64,000 nt of DNA from NCBI RefSeq assembly GCF_000950575.1, contig NZ_CP011005.1:1178001-1242000 (forward strand), in the 5' to 3' direction. The position numbers and the translations under genes were made by a program. Positions 1 through 7,501 of the stretch are shown here, piece by piece. Numbering within the stretch: the stretch's first letter is position 1; each line of letters opens with the position of its first letter. The notes beneath the pieces are model-generated. The model was not told the DNA's origin and searched no databases. It saw only the letters and a program-made list of their open reading frames with translations. The stretch comes from Psychromicrobium lacuslunae. Lineage in GTDB: Bacteria; Actinomycetota; Actinomycetes; Actinomycetales; Micrococcaceae.

Positions 1-316
1 CTTGACTTCCTTTAGGTATCACTTTGCTGGTTCCTCAGCCTCGTTCTTCCACCAAGTGAATGAGCTTTGGCTGCTGTTCCAGATCCGTAAGTCGATACTA
101 CATATAGTGGAGGCCGTTTGCTTGGACCCCAAGATGATGTATTACAAGTATGTCATTTTATGCACCAATAGTCCACAGGCGGCGTCAAAAAAATCCGCGT
201 AAATCCGTGGTTTTAAGGAGCTCTTTCCACAGGGTGTGGAGTACTTAATCACTTAAATTTCCGGGCGTGTCACCTGCGAGTCGGCGTGTCGCAGCTAGAG
301 CGTTTCTCCCCGGCCA
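1..316. other. Intergenic left edge, no supported gene
   Basis: No convincing coding sequence is seen. A short open frame in the first 200 bases has no ribosome binding site and no recognisable motif. The stretch is visibly richer in A/T than its neighbours. A small inverted repeat (TCCACA / TGTGGA, 226-240) and a 6-bp hairpin (274-279 with 289-294) lie downstream of the minus-strand gene that ends at 317. The hairpin could be a weak terminator, but it lacks a clear U-tract. Confidence 0.5.
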
Positions 317-1561
317 CTAGAGCCGCGAACCCTCTGGTTTGCGCATTAGGATTTGATCAACGCCCATCCGGCCCTGAGCAAAGGTGAGCTCTCCGCCCGC
401 GAGATAAAGTTCCCACACCCTGGCGACCTCCGAACCCATCATCTCCACAGCGGCATCGATATTCTTATCGAAGCTTGCTCGCCACGCTGCAATGGTTTGC
501 ACATAGTCTTTCCGCAGCGACTGCACGCCCAGTACTTCCAGCCCACCCGCTTCAAAGAAACCGATCGTCTCCCCTAAGGGACGCATGTGCATATCCGGGG
601 CGATGAAGGCTTCAATAAAAGGCCCACCGCCAGGGTATTTACCGCGCCGGGACATCTGTTGCACTAGCGCTGTGCCGCCAGCCTTCAGGTTTTCCCGAAT
701 CGCCGTCACATAGCTCGGGTAGTTCCGCTGCCCGACGTGCTCCCCCATTTCCAGCGAAACCACGGCGTCAAAGGGGCCGCCAGTAATCTCACGGTAATCC
801 TGCAATCGGATCTCCACTTGCTCGGCGACCCCACGCCGTTTGGAGCGTTCGATAGCAAAGGCGCGCTGTTCCGCAGAAATTGTGACGCCTACCATCTCGA
901 CGTCGAACTGCTCAGCTAACTCGATTGACAACGATCCCCAGCCACAACCAATGTCCAGCACTCGCATCCCCGGCTTCAGCTCAAGCTTCTCCCCCACCAA
1001 TCGGCACTTTGCACCCTGCGCATCGAAAAGATTATTTGCGCCATCTTGCCAATAACCGGAAGAGTAGGCCATTCGCTGATCGAGAATCAGCCCGTAGAAG
1101 TCGTTAGAGAGGTCATAGTGATGACTAATCGCCCGCTTATCACGCAGCTTCGAATGCAATCGACCGACCAGTTTCGCTTGCGAATCAGGAGCTGCCAATC
1201 GTGGACCGATTGCGCCGGCAGAGCGTGCGATTACGGCTAGCTTAGCCAGCAGTGCCGGAGTGACCTTCAAAGCGCTCAGCCGGCGTTGCTGAACTACCTC
1301 CCAGACCCGCCGCAGTGCCGGATACAGTCCTCCCGAGACTTCCAGTTCACCCAGCACATATGACTGCGAGAGCGCCAGCTCCCCCGGTCCCCAGAGCTGA
1401 CGGCGGAGTACGGCAGGCGAATTAAGCCGCACAATCGGCCGATCATCTCCCTCATGTGCTGCTGTTGCGGAGCCATCCCAAGCGACGATTCGTACTGGTA
1501 ACTCGCCGCCGATCAACGGTTCAAGAAGATCGGCAAGCTGCTGGGCGATCAAAGCAGTCAT
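317..1561 (-). CDS. Cyclopropane-fatty-acyl-phospholipid synthase family methyltransferase (copy 1)
   Basis: A 414-residue SAM-dependent methyltransferase of the CFA synthase family. These enzymes transfer a methylene or methyl group from S-adenosylmethionine to the double bond of acyl chains already in membrane phospholipids. The family signature HHYDLSNDFY is at about residues 147-156 and the SAM motif VLDIGCGWG at 201-209; the length is normal for the family. The ATG at 1561 follows an AGGGG-type ribosome site and starts 11 bases after the preceding gene ends, so it is the last gene of the four-gene operon reading from 4924. It is a paralogue of its neighbour, not a duplicate. The product could be cyclopropane, a methyl branch or an intermediate of another modified acyl chain; sequence alone does not decide. 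Confidence 0.88.
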   Translation of the reverse strand: MTALIAQQLADLLEPLIGGELPVRIVAWDGSATAAHEGDDRPIVRLNSPAVLRRQLWGPGELALSQSYVLGELEVSGGLYPALRRVWEVVQQRRLSALKVTPALLAKLAVIARSAGAIGPRLAAPDSQAKLVGRLHSKLRDKRAISHHYDLSNDFYGLILDQRMAYSSGYWQDGANNLFDAQGAKCRLVGEKLELKPGMRVLDIGCGWGSLSIELAEQFDVEMVGVTISAEQRAFAIERSKRRGVAEQVEIRLQDYREITGGPFDAVVSLEMGEHVGQRNYPSYVTAIRENLKAGGTALVQQMSRRGKYPGGGPFIEAFIAPDMHMRPLGETIGFFEAGGLEVLGVQSLRKDYVQTIAAWRASFDKNIDAAVEMMGSEVARVWELYLAGGELTFAQGRMGVDQILMRKPEGSRL

Positions 1562-1572
1562 GGCAGTTCCCC

Positions 1573-2823
1573 TTATCCCTTCGATTTACGCAGCTGGAAC
1601 TGCTGTACGTCGAGGTAGCCCGAAGCGAAGCCAGCCCGCGAATAGGCCAAGTAGAAGTGCCACATCCGGCGGAACGTCTCGTCGAAGCCGAGCTCATCCA
1701 CTTGCGCGGCATTCCGGCTGAACTGTTCATCCCACAGTCGGAGCGTCTGCGCGTAGTGCTGGCCGAAAGCCATCCGGTTCTCTACCGTCAACCCGTTCAG
1801 CGCGCTCTGCTCGGCAATCAACTCTGCCGAGGGAATCATCCCGCCCGGGAAAATATACTTGTGCACCCAGGTATAGCTATTTCGAGTGGCCAACATCCGC
1901 TCATGACCGATAGTGATCGCCTGCAATCCGACCGCCCCACCAGGTCTCAGCCGGGCCGCCAAGGTTTGAAAATAATCCGGCATGAACTCGAAGCCCACCG
2001 CTTCAATCATTTCCACTGAAACGATGGCGTCAAACGTTCCCTGCACTTTCCGGTAGTCCAGCAGCTCAATCTGAACCGAATCGGAAAAACCCGCCCTGGC
2101 GATACGCCGCTCCGCCAGTTCTTTCTGCTCGCTGCTCAAGGTGACGGAATAGACCCGAGCACCACGTTGGGCGGCTCGCAGCGCCAGTTCACCCCAACCA
2201 GTACCGATTTCTAAGACATGGCTGCCCTCGGTGACGCCGGCCAGGTCAAGCAGCCGGTCAATCTTTGCCTGTTGCGCGCTGGCGAGCAGATGAAAGTCGG
2301 GAGCATCCAAATCAGCGAAGTAGGCGGAGGAGTAGCTCATGGTTTCATCTAAAAACTCGGCGAAAAGCTCGTTGGAGAGGTCGTAGTGCCGGGAGATATT
2401 GTTCCGCGAGTTGCTCACCGTATTGCGCTCGCGGTGCGGCTGGTGCGGCAGAATTGCACCGCGCAGTGCTTGCAGGGGCTGCGGAATCAATTTCGATACC
2501 CTGGCCGCGAAAACAGTCATCACGGCGGCCAGATCCTCAGCTTCCCATTCGTGAGCCATATAGGCCTCTCCCAGGCCGATCAAACCATTGTGGGCCAGCC
2601 GAGCATAGAAACTGCTTGGATCAGCAATCACCATCCTCGGACCGCCCAGGCCGAGAACCGAACCATCAGGGAAACGAACCTCCAAAGGTAGCCTTTTGAT
2701 CGCACCCTGGAACAGAGACTTTGCGATCGGGCCGCCCGCTCGGGCTCGCAACGACGACGGTGCTTGCGCTACGTCGGGCCAAAGATCGGCACGCACTTTT
2801 CCGGATGGAATCGTGTGCGTCAT
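1573..2823 (-). CDS. Cyclopropane-fatty-acyl-phospholipid synthase family methyltransferase (copy 2)
   Basis: A 416-residue CFA-synthase-type methyltransferase. RHYDLSNELF is at about residues 145-154 and the SAM motif LEIGTGWGEL at 204-213. The start at 2823 was chosen because its ATG overlaps the upstream stop as ATGA and follows an AGGAGG site about 8 bases away; the longer open frame would run deep into the DUF1365 gene. This motif variant (EIGTGWG rather than DIGCGWG) is the one usually found next to DUF1365 and the FAD oxidoreductase. The two methyltransferases probably act on different substrates or consecutive steps, which is an inference from their divergence and shared operon. Confidence 0.88.
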   Translation of the reverse strand: MTHTIPSGKVRADLWPDVAQAPSSLRARAGGPIAKSLFQGAIKRLPLEVRFPDGSVLGLGGPRMVIADPSSFYARLAHNGLIGLGEAYMAHEWEAEDLAAVMTVFAARVSKLIPQPLQALRGAILPHQPHRERNTVSNSRNNISRHYDLSNELFAEFLDETMSYSSAYFADLDAPDFHLLASAQQAKIDRLLDLAGVTEGSHVLEIGTGWGELALRAAQRGARVYSVTLSSEQKELAERRIARAGFSDSVQIELLDYRKVQGTFDAIVSVEMIEAVGFEFMPDYFQTLAARLRPGGAVGLQAITIGHERMLATRNSYTWVHKYIFPGGMIPSAELIAEQSALNGLTVENRMAFGQHYAQTLRLWDEQFSRNAAQVDELGFDETFRRMWHFYLAYSRAGFASGYLDVQQFQLRKSKG

Positions 2824-3605
2824 TTGAGGGCCTCCTGGATGGTCTGAACCGACTGGGGTGGTGACTGTTTCGTCTGATACTCGGGTTGGGGCGCAAGTCG
2901 CGGCCTGGGTTGCACGGGAAGTTTCCGCCACCAAAGCTTCACGCCTTGGTAGAAAATCTGCACACTCACTCGCAGCGGTGCTAGTGGAATATCTAACAAC
3001 ATACGGCTGATGTTACGAGGTGTAGCTGGGATTCGGTGCCCCAAGACGGTGGCCACGAAGGGTTTCTGCTCCGCTCGTTCCAACACGATGGATAGCTGAG
3101 CCCGCTGCGTTGGCTCGGGCAGGCTCATGAGGTACTCACCATCGACGGGGTAAAACGGCGAAACATAGAACTCTTTGGGGATTCTGGCTTTTGTACTTGC
3201 CTCCGGGCCGAGCAAATAGACATGTCGCTGACCATAAGTATTGTGAACTTCTGCGACGATGCAGGCCAGTGATCCATCGTGGTGGTGACACCAGAATAAG
3301 GAGAGCGGATTGAAAACATAGCCGAGCACCGCAGCGTTACTCAACATGCTGATCGGCCCTTCAGCGGTTACGCCGTGTTTGGCCAGATAATCGCGTAGGT
3401 TCGCGCCGATGGTTTTCTCTGGGCTGCCCAGATGATCTCGGGAGCGAAACTGAGCGAAAGGTGCCAGCCACCACGGAAGTTTAGGCGGGTTTTCCGGATC
3501 GATGAACCACTGATAGCTACGGTAAGCAAAGGAATTGAGCAGCGGCTCCCGCCGAACGTGCTTGACCGTAATCGCGTATAAGGCTCCCACTCCTAGCGTG
3601 GCCAT
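2820..3605 (-). CDS. DUF1365 family protein
   Basis: A 261-residue member of DUF1365, a family of unknown biochemical role that travels with CFA-like methyltransferases and an amine-oxidase-like flavoprotein in many bacteria. Visible family features are the N-terminal block reading GALYAITVKHVRREPL, the central PLSLFWCHHHDG stretch, and a VSPFYPVDGEY segment. The ATG at 3605 overlaps the end of the preceding gene by 13 bases, and the stop overlaps the next ATG by 4, so the genes are translationally coupled. An upstream alternative start exists in the same frame but lies inside the flavoprotein gene. Function is inferred only from context (modified membrane lipids). Confidence 0.85.
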   Translation of the reverse strand: MATLGVGALYAITVKHVRREPLLNSFAYRSYQWFIDPENPPKLPWWLAPFAQFRSRDHLGSPEKTIGANLRDYLAKHGVTAEGPISMLSNAAVLGYVFNPLSLFWCHHHDGSLACIVAEVHNTYGQRHVYLLGPEASTKARIPKEFYVSPFYPVDGEYLMSLPEPTQRAQLSIVLERAEQKPFVATVLGHRIPATPRNISRMLLDIPLAPLRVSVQIFYQGVKLWWRKLPVQPRPRLAPQPEYQTKQSPPQSVQTIQEALK

Positions 3606-4924
3606 TCTCCCCCCAATCTCTGGGCTGCTCGCCAACCGGAGAGGGCACCATCTTCGTGGAAGCCCCAGCCATGGTAGGCCCCGGCAAAAACCACTCGGTC
3701 GGTGCAAATATCGGCTAACTGCCGCTGAGCATTCAATGACCCGGGAGAATATTGCGGATGGTGATAAGTCATCTTCTCGATCACCTTCGCCTCCGAGATC
3801 CGGCCAGCTTCACCCAGGCTCACGACAAGACGCCCCGCCGAGGAATCCAGCGACTGCAATCTGCTGAGGTCGTAGCTAACCAATACTTTCTCAGGTGTGG
3901 CCGCGCAGTCAGGAAGGCGATAATTCCAGGAAGCACTAGCGTTTTCCGAGCTGGGCAACACCGAGCCATCCGTGTGCAGCCAGGTCTCATTAGTTGAATA
4001 CGGCATGGCCGCCAGCACCTCACGCTGCTGCGTTGACGCGTTCCCGGCGAGAAGGCGAAGAGCCTGATCGGGATGGGTTGCGATCACCACCGCGTCAAAG
4101 GTCTGCTCATGCTGTCTCTCGTCCTCAGTCCAGGCGAGCCGCACCCCGTGCGCTGTCTCAGTCACCGAACTCACCGGTGCCGACAGCTTGATAGTGCTGA
4201 TCCCTTTAGCGATTCGGCGCACATATTCTTGCGAACCACCGTCGACCGTCCGCCACTGTGGGGAACCCTTGATCCCCAGCATGCCGTGATGAGAAAGGAA
4301 CTCGAAGAGGTATCGAGCCGGGTACTGTTGCGCGGTGGCCGCATCACAAGACCATACTGCCGAAACAACTGGGGTAATGAAATGGCTACGGAAATAATCA
4401 CTGAAGTTTTCAAGGGCCAGGAAATCTCCCAAGGTCTGCCGCTCGTTGCTCGCCAAAAGCGCTCTAGCTTGGCGGTGGAACCTGAGCACCTCCAGGAGCA
4501 TTCTGAGGTATCGAGGTCGCCGCAAAACCTGCCAACTTGGAAAGAGCCCGGGGAAACCCTTCGCTCCGGCGTACTCCAAACCACAACCAGCACAACTGAC
4601 CGACATTGACATTGTGGTCGGTTTGCTTGGCACCGATAACTGCTTGAAAAGCCGGATGAGCGTTGGATAGGTCTTTTCATTAAAGACGATAAAGCCAGAA
4701 TCGACGGCGGTGCCGTCTGCCAATTCATGGGTATGGGCGTGGCCGCCAAGCCGCGGATCGGCTTCAAAAAGCGTTACATGATCAGAATCGCTGAGCACCC
4801 AGGCGGCCAACAAACCGGAAATTCCGCTACCCACCACGGCAAGCGAACGTGACTTTCGCTGCTCAATTGTTGGCTCGGGGTGGAGCTGCTCGGGCTTGCC
4901 TTGGGTGTGATCAATCACTGGCAT
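3593..4924 (-). CDS. FAD-dependent oxidoreductase (amine-oxidase family) of the lipid-modification operon
   Basis: A 443-residue flavoprotein with an N-terminal dinucleotide-binding fold (VVGSGISGLLAAW at about residues 30-42) followed by the ADPRLGGHAHT motif typical of the amine-oxidase / phytoene-desaturase superfamily. The ATG at 4924 has an AGGAGG site six bases upstream; the longer open frame lacks a site and would cross the divergent promoter region. It is the first gene of the operon with DUF1365 and two CFA-like methyltransferases. In Rhodobacter a protein of this type (UfaO) acts in furan fatty acid synthesis after a CFA-like methylase. Whether that applies here is unproven, because no UfaD-type desaturase is in view. 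Confidence 0.85.
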   Translation of the reverse strand: MPVIDHTQGKPEQLHPEPTIEQRKSRSLAVVGSGISGLLAAWVLSDSDHVTLFEADPRLGGHAHTHELADGTAVDSGFIVFNEKTYPTLIRLFKQLSVPSKPTTMSMSVSCAGCGLEYAGAKGFPGLFPSWQVLRRPRYLRMLLEVLRFHRQARALLASNERQTLGDFLALENFSDYFRSHFITPVVSAVWSCDAATAQQYPARYLFEFLSHHGMLGIKGSPQWRTVDGGSQEYVRRIAKGISTIKLSAPVSSVTETAHGVRLAWTEDERQHEQTFDAVVIATHPDQALRLLAGNASTQQREVLAAMPYSTNETWLHTDGSVLPSSENASASWNYRLPDCAATPEKVLVSYDLSRLQSLDSSAGRLVVSLGEAGRISEAKVIEKMTYHHPQYSPGSLNAQRQLADICTDRVVFAGAYHGWGFHEDGALSGWRAAQRLGGEWPR

Positions 4925-5050
4925 GATCCTCCTGAATAGATGGCCTCTCATCACTCGTTCGGCGCCGCGCTGCTGCTGGATGGGTTCAGACCGCCTAGAA
5001 TCGAGGGAGCATTTCTTCAGCACCTCAATCGACAGAAAGGCAGCGTACCG

Positions 5051-6013
5051 ATGGTCAACCCGGTGCACCTCCGGACGCTGCTTGAAGTGACCCGTCGTGG
5101 GAGCTTTGCCGCTGCGGCTACTCAACTGGGTTATACGGCCTCGGCGGTGTCACAACAGATGGCTGCGCTGGAACGCGACACCGGAGTGGTCCTTTTCGAA
5201 CGCTCCGCACGGGCGGTGCAGGCAACGGACGCCGCTCAGGTGATGGCTCGGCATGCTGCCAAGGTACTGACCGATCTGGATGCTCTGCTGGCCGCTGCTA
5301 CCCGCTCCCCCGGTGGCAACACCGAGGAGCTTCGACTCGGCATCTTTCCCTCGCTAGCCAACTATGTACTACCCAGCGTGCTCCGAACTCAGGCCTGGAA
5401 AGACATCGGTCTAGAACTACGGTTATGGGTTGGCGAGCCGGCGCAGACCATCCAAGGCCTCCGCAGTGGCGGCGAACTCGACATCGCCTTGGTCTATCAA
5501 GTTGGCCAAAGTGGACTAGCCTGGCCGCATACTCTGAACCGGCAATGGGTGGCAGATGATGTGTTCAAGGTGGTGCTGCCACCGGGTTGGGGTATTCGCG
5601 ACGGTGCCCAGATGTCGACCTCTCAGCTCACCGAAATGCCCTGGGTAATGCACCATCCGGGAACTCCGGATGCCACCGTGATCGAAAGGCTCTTTGCCTC
5701 TTGCAATCTTCATCCGCAGGTAGCCGCTTACTGCGATGACTTCAATGCCGGGCTGGCACTCACCGCAGCAGGGCTCGGAGCTTCATTGGTCCCAGAACTG
5801 GTATTGCGGCACAGCCAGGAGAAATTCGTGGTGGTTGATGTGCCTGAGATCCGCCTAGCTAGAACGGTCTTTGCCCTGCTGCCGCAAGATTCTTCGGTCG
5901 CTAAGCAGCCGAGCCCAGCAGTTGGAAGAACCAGCCGCAAGAATGCCGCGACGCTCAGCCTGTTCGTTGAACTGCTCAGCCAAGCCTTCGCCGATGCGGT
6001 AGCCACCCGCTAA
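5051..6013 (+). CDS. LysR-family transcriptional regulator
   Basis: A 320-residue LysR regulator. The N-terminal winged helix covers roughly residues 1-60 and includes RGSFAAAATQLGYTASAVSQQ; the rest is the substrate-binding-like effector domain with a second periplasmic-binding-fold lobe. The ATG at 5051 was preferred over an upstream in-frame ATG because translation from there begins directly with the HTH and an AGAAAGG-like site precedes it. It is divergent from the lipid operon, with 126 bases between the two starts, the usual layout for a LysR protein controlling its neighbour. The effector is unknown. Confidence 0.88.
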   Translation: MVNPVHLRTLLEVTRRGSFAAAATQLGYTASAVSQQMAALERDTGVVLFERSARAVQATDAAQVMARHAAKVLTDLDALLAAATRSPGGNTEELRLGIFPSLANYVLPSVLRTQAWKDIGLELRLWVGEPAQTIQGLRSGGELDIALVYQVGQSGLAWPHTLNRQWVADDVFKVVLPPGWGIRDGAQMSTSQLTEMPWVMHHPGTPDATVIERLFASCNLHPQVAAYCDDFNAGLALTAAGLGASLVPELVLRHSQEKFVVVDVPEIRLARTVFALLPQDSSVAKQPSPAVGRTSRKNAATLSLFVELLSQAFADAVATR

Positions 6014-6046
6014 CTCACCTGCTGGGTGGTGTGCCCGCAGAGCGAG

Positions 6047-7420
6047 CTATCCTGCCGGTGCGATCACCTTGGTCACCACTTGGTGTTTCAAAGCGTTGAA
6101 AGGCGGATAGATCAACTTCATGGTGTCCGGTTTGAGCGGCTTATCAAATACCGCTTTGCGGTGGCTAAAGGTCTCCAGCGAATGTTTACCATGATAGGCG
6201 CCCATGCCGCTGGGACCCACGCCTCCAAATGGCAGGCCAGGGACCAATAAATGCGCGGCCGGAACGCCAAAGCAAAGCGCGCCCGAGGAGGTGTTTTCAA
6301 TAAAGTTCTGTTTGCTCTGCTTCCGCTCGGTGAAGACATAGAGCGCCAACGGCTTATCACGCTCATTAATGAACCGAATGGCGTCCTGCTCATCGCGCAC
6401 CGTCACTAATGGCAGCAGCGGCCCGAAAATCTCCTGCTGCATCACCGGCGACTCAGCCTCGGCCCTGAGCACGGTGGGCGCCAGGTAGTTCTCCGTGGCA
6501 TCGCACTCTCCCCCGGTTACCAGCTCGGCACCCTCAAGCAGTCTCTCAAGACGCTCGAAATGCCGCTCGTTGATGATCCGACCATAATCATCACTGTTCC
6601 GAGGGTCGCCCCGGAACAACGAATTAATGGCTTTCGGCAGGATCGCCGCCAAGCGATCCAGCACTTTTTCGGTGCCCAACACGTAGTCCGGGGCAACGCA
6701 GGTCTGCCCGGCGTTGAGGTACTTACCCCAGGCGATCCGCTGCGCGGCGGCGCGCAGATCAACCGATTCGTCAAGATAGACAGGCGATTTGCCACCCAGC
6801 TCAAGGGTGACCGGGGTCAGATGCTGCGCAGCAGCGGTCATCACTATCCTGGCAACTTGACCGTTCCCGGTATAGAAAATGTGGTCAAAGCGCTCTTTCA
6901 GCAGCTCGGTCGTCTCGGGCACGCCACCTTCCAGCACGGCAACAGCATCGCCAAGGTATTTCGGTAACCATTCGGCTAATACGGCTGAGGTAGCGGGAGC
7001 TAATTCACTTGGTTTAAGCAGCACCGTGTTTCCGGCAGCCAGAGCACCGAGCACCGGCACTAAGGCCAGTTGCACCGGGTAGTTCCAGGGCGCAATCACC
7101 AGCACTACGCCAAGCGGATCATTGACGATCTGGGCGCTGGCCGGTAGCAGAGACACCGGCACGGAAGCGCGCTCTGGCTCCAGCCAACGCCGCAGATTCT
7201 TCACGGTATGACTGATTTCGGTGCAGACGAAGCCAATTTCGGTCATCCAGGCTTCATCCGGATGTTTCCTCAGATCCTGATGTAGCGCCTCGGTAAATTC
7301 GGCGGTGCGTTCAGTCAGCATGGTGCGAAGCGCCTCAAGTTTGGTCAACCGCCACTCCAGCTTGCGACTGACTCCGGAGTTAAAAACCGACCTTAGTGAC
7401 TCAACGGCATCATTGCTCAT
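6047..7420 (-). CDS. Aldehyde dehydrogenase family protein
   Basis: A 457-residue NAD(P)-dependent aldehyde dehydrogenase of the shorter class-3-like type. The general-base motif LELGGKSP has its Glu at about residue 207, and the catalytic cysteine lies in NAGQTCVAPDY at about residue 241. PWNYPVQLAL (about 111-120) is the cofactor-binding entry. It oxidises an aldehyde to the acid; the substrate cannot be told from sequence. The gene is convergent with the LysR gene and separated from metE by a hairpin, so it is probably its own transcription unit. Confidence 0.88.
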   Translation of the reverse strand: MSNDAVESLRSVFNSGVSRKLEWRLTKLEALRTMLTERTAEFTEALHQDLRKHPDEAWMTEIGFVCTEISHTVKNLRRWLEPERASVPVSLLPASAQIVNDPLGVVLVIAPWNYPVQLALVPVLGALAAGNTVLLKPSELAPATSAVLAEWLPKYLGDAVAVLEGGVPETTELLKERFDHIFYTGNGQVARIVMTAAAQHLTPVTLELGGKSPVYLDESVDLRAAAQRIAWGKYLNAGQTCVAPDYVLGTEKVLDRLAAILPKAINSLFRGDPRNSDDYGRIINERHFERLERLLEGAELVTGGECDATENYLAPTVLRAEAESPVMQQEIFGPLLPLVTVRDEQDAIRFINERDKPLALYVFTERKQSKQNFIENTSSGALCFGVPAAHLLVPGLPFGGVGPSGMGAYHGKHSLETFSHRKAVFDKPLKPDTMKLIYPPFNALKHQVVTKVIAPAG

Positions 7421-7447
7421 AGCCCCAAGATACTCCGCAAAACGCTA

Positions 7448-7489
7448 AGAGCCACAGCCTGCCAAATCATTTTGGAAGGCTGTGGCTCT
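7448..7489 (-). terminator. Hairpin terminator after metE
   Basis: A perfect 13-bp inverted repeat (AGAGCCACAGCCT at 7448-7460 and its complement at 7477-7489) with an inner 5-bp stem in the loop. It lies 12 bases after the metE stop codon and before the aldehyde dehydrogenase start. The U-tract is weak, so a simple rho-independent mechanism is likely but not certain. Confidence 0.75.
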
Positions 7490-7501
7490 CGAGCATCATT
7501 G

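Noticed and set aside
2-202. Possible 66-codon gene at the left edge
   Set aside because: No ribosome site, no recognisable motif, and the frame is short and in A/T-rich sequence; not supported as a gene.
181-240. Replication-origin-like DnaA boxes
   Set aside because: Only two partial matches (TTTCCACA, GTCCACAG) and no origin genes nearby.
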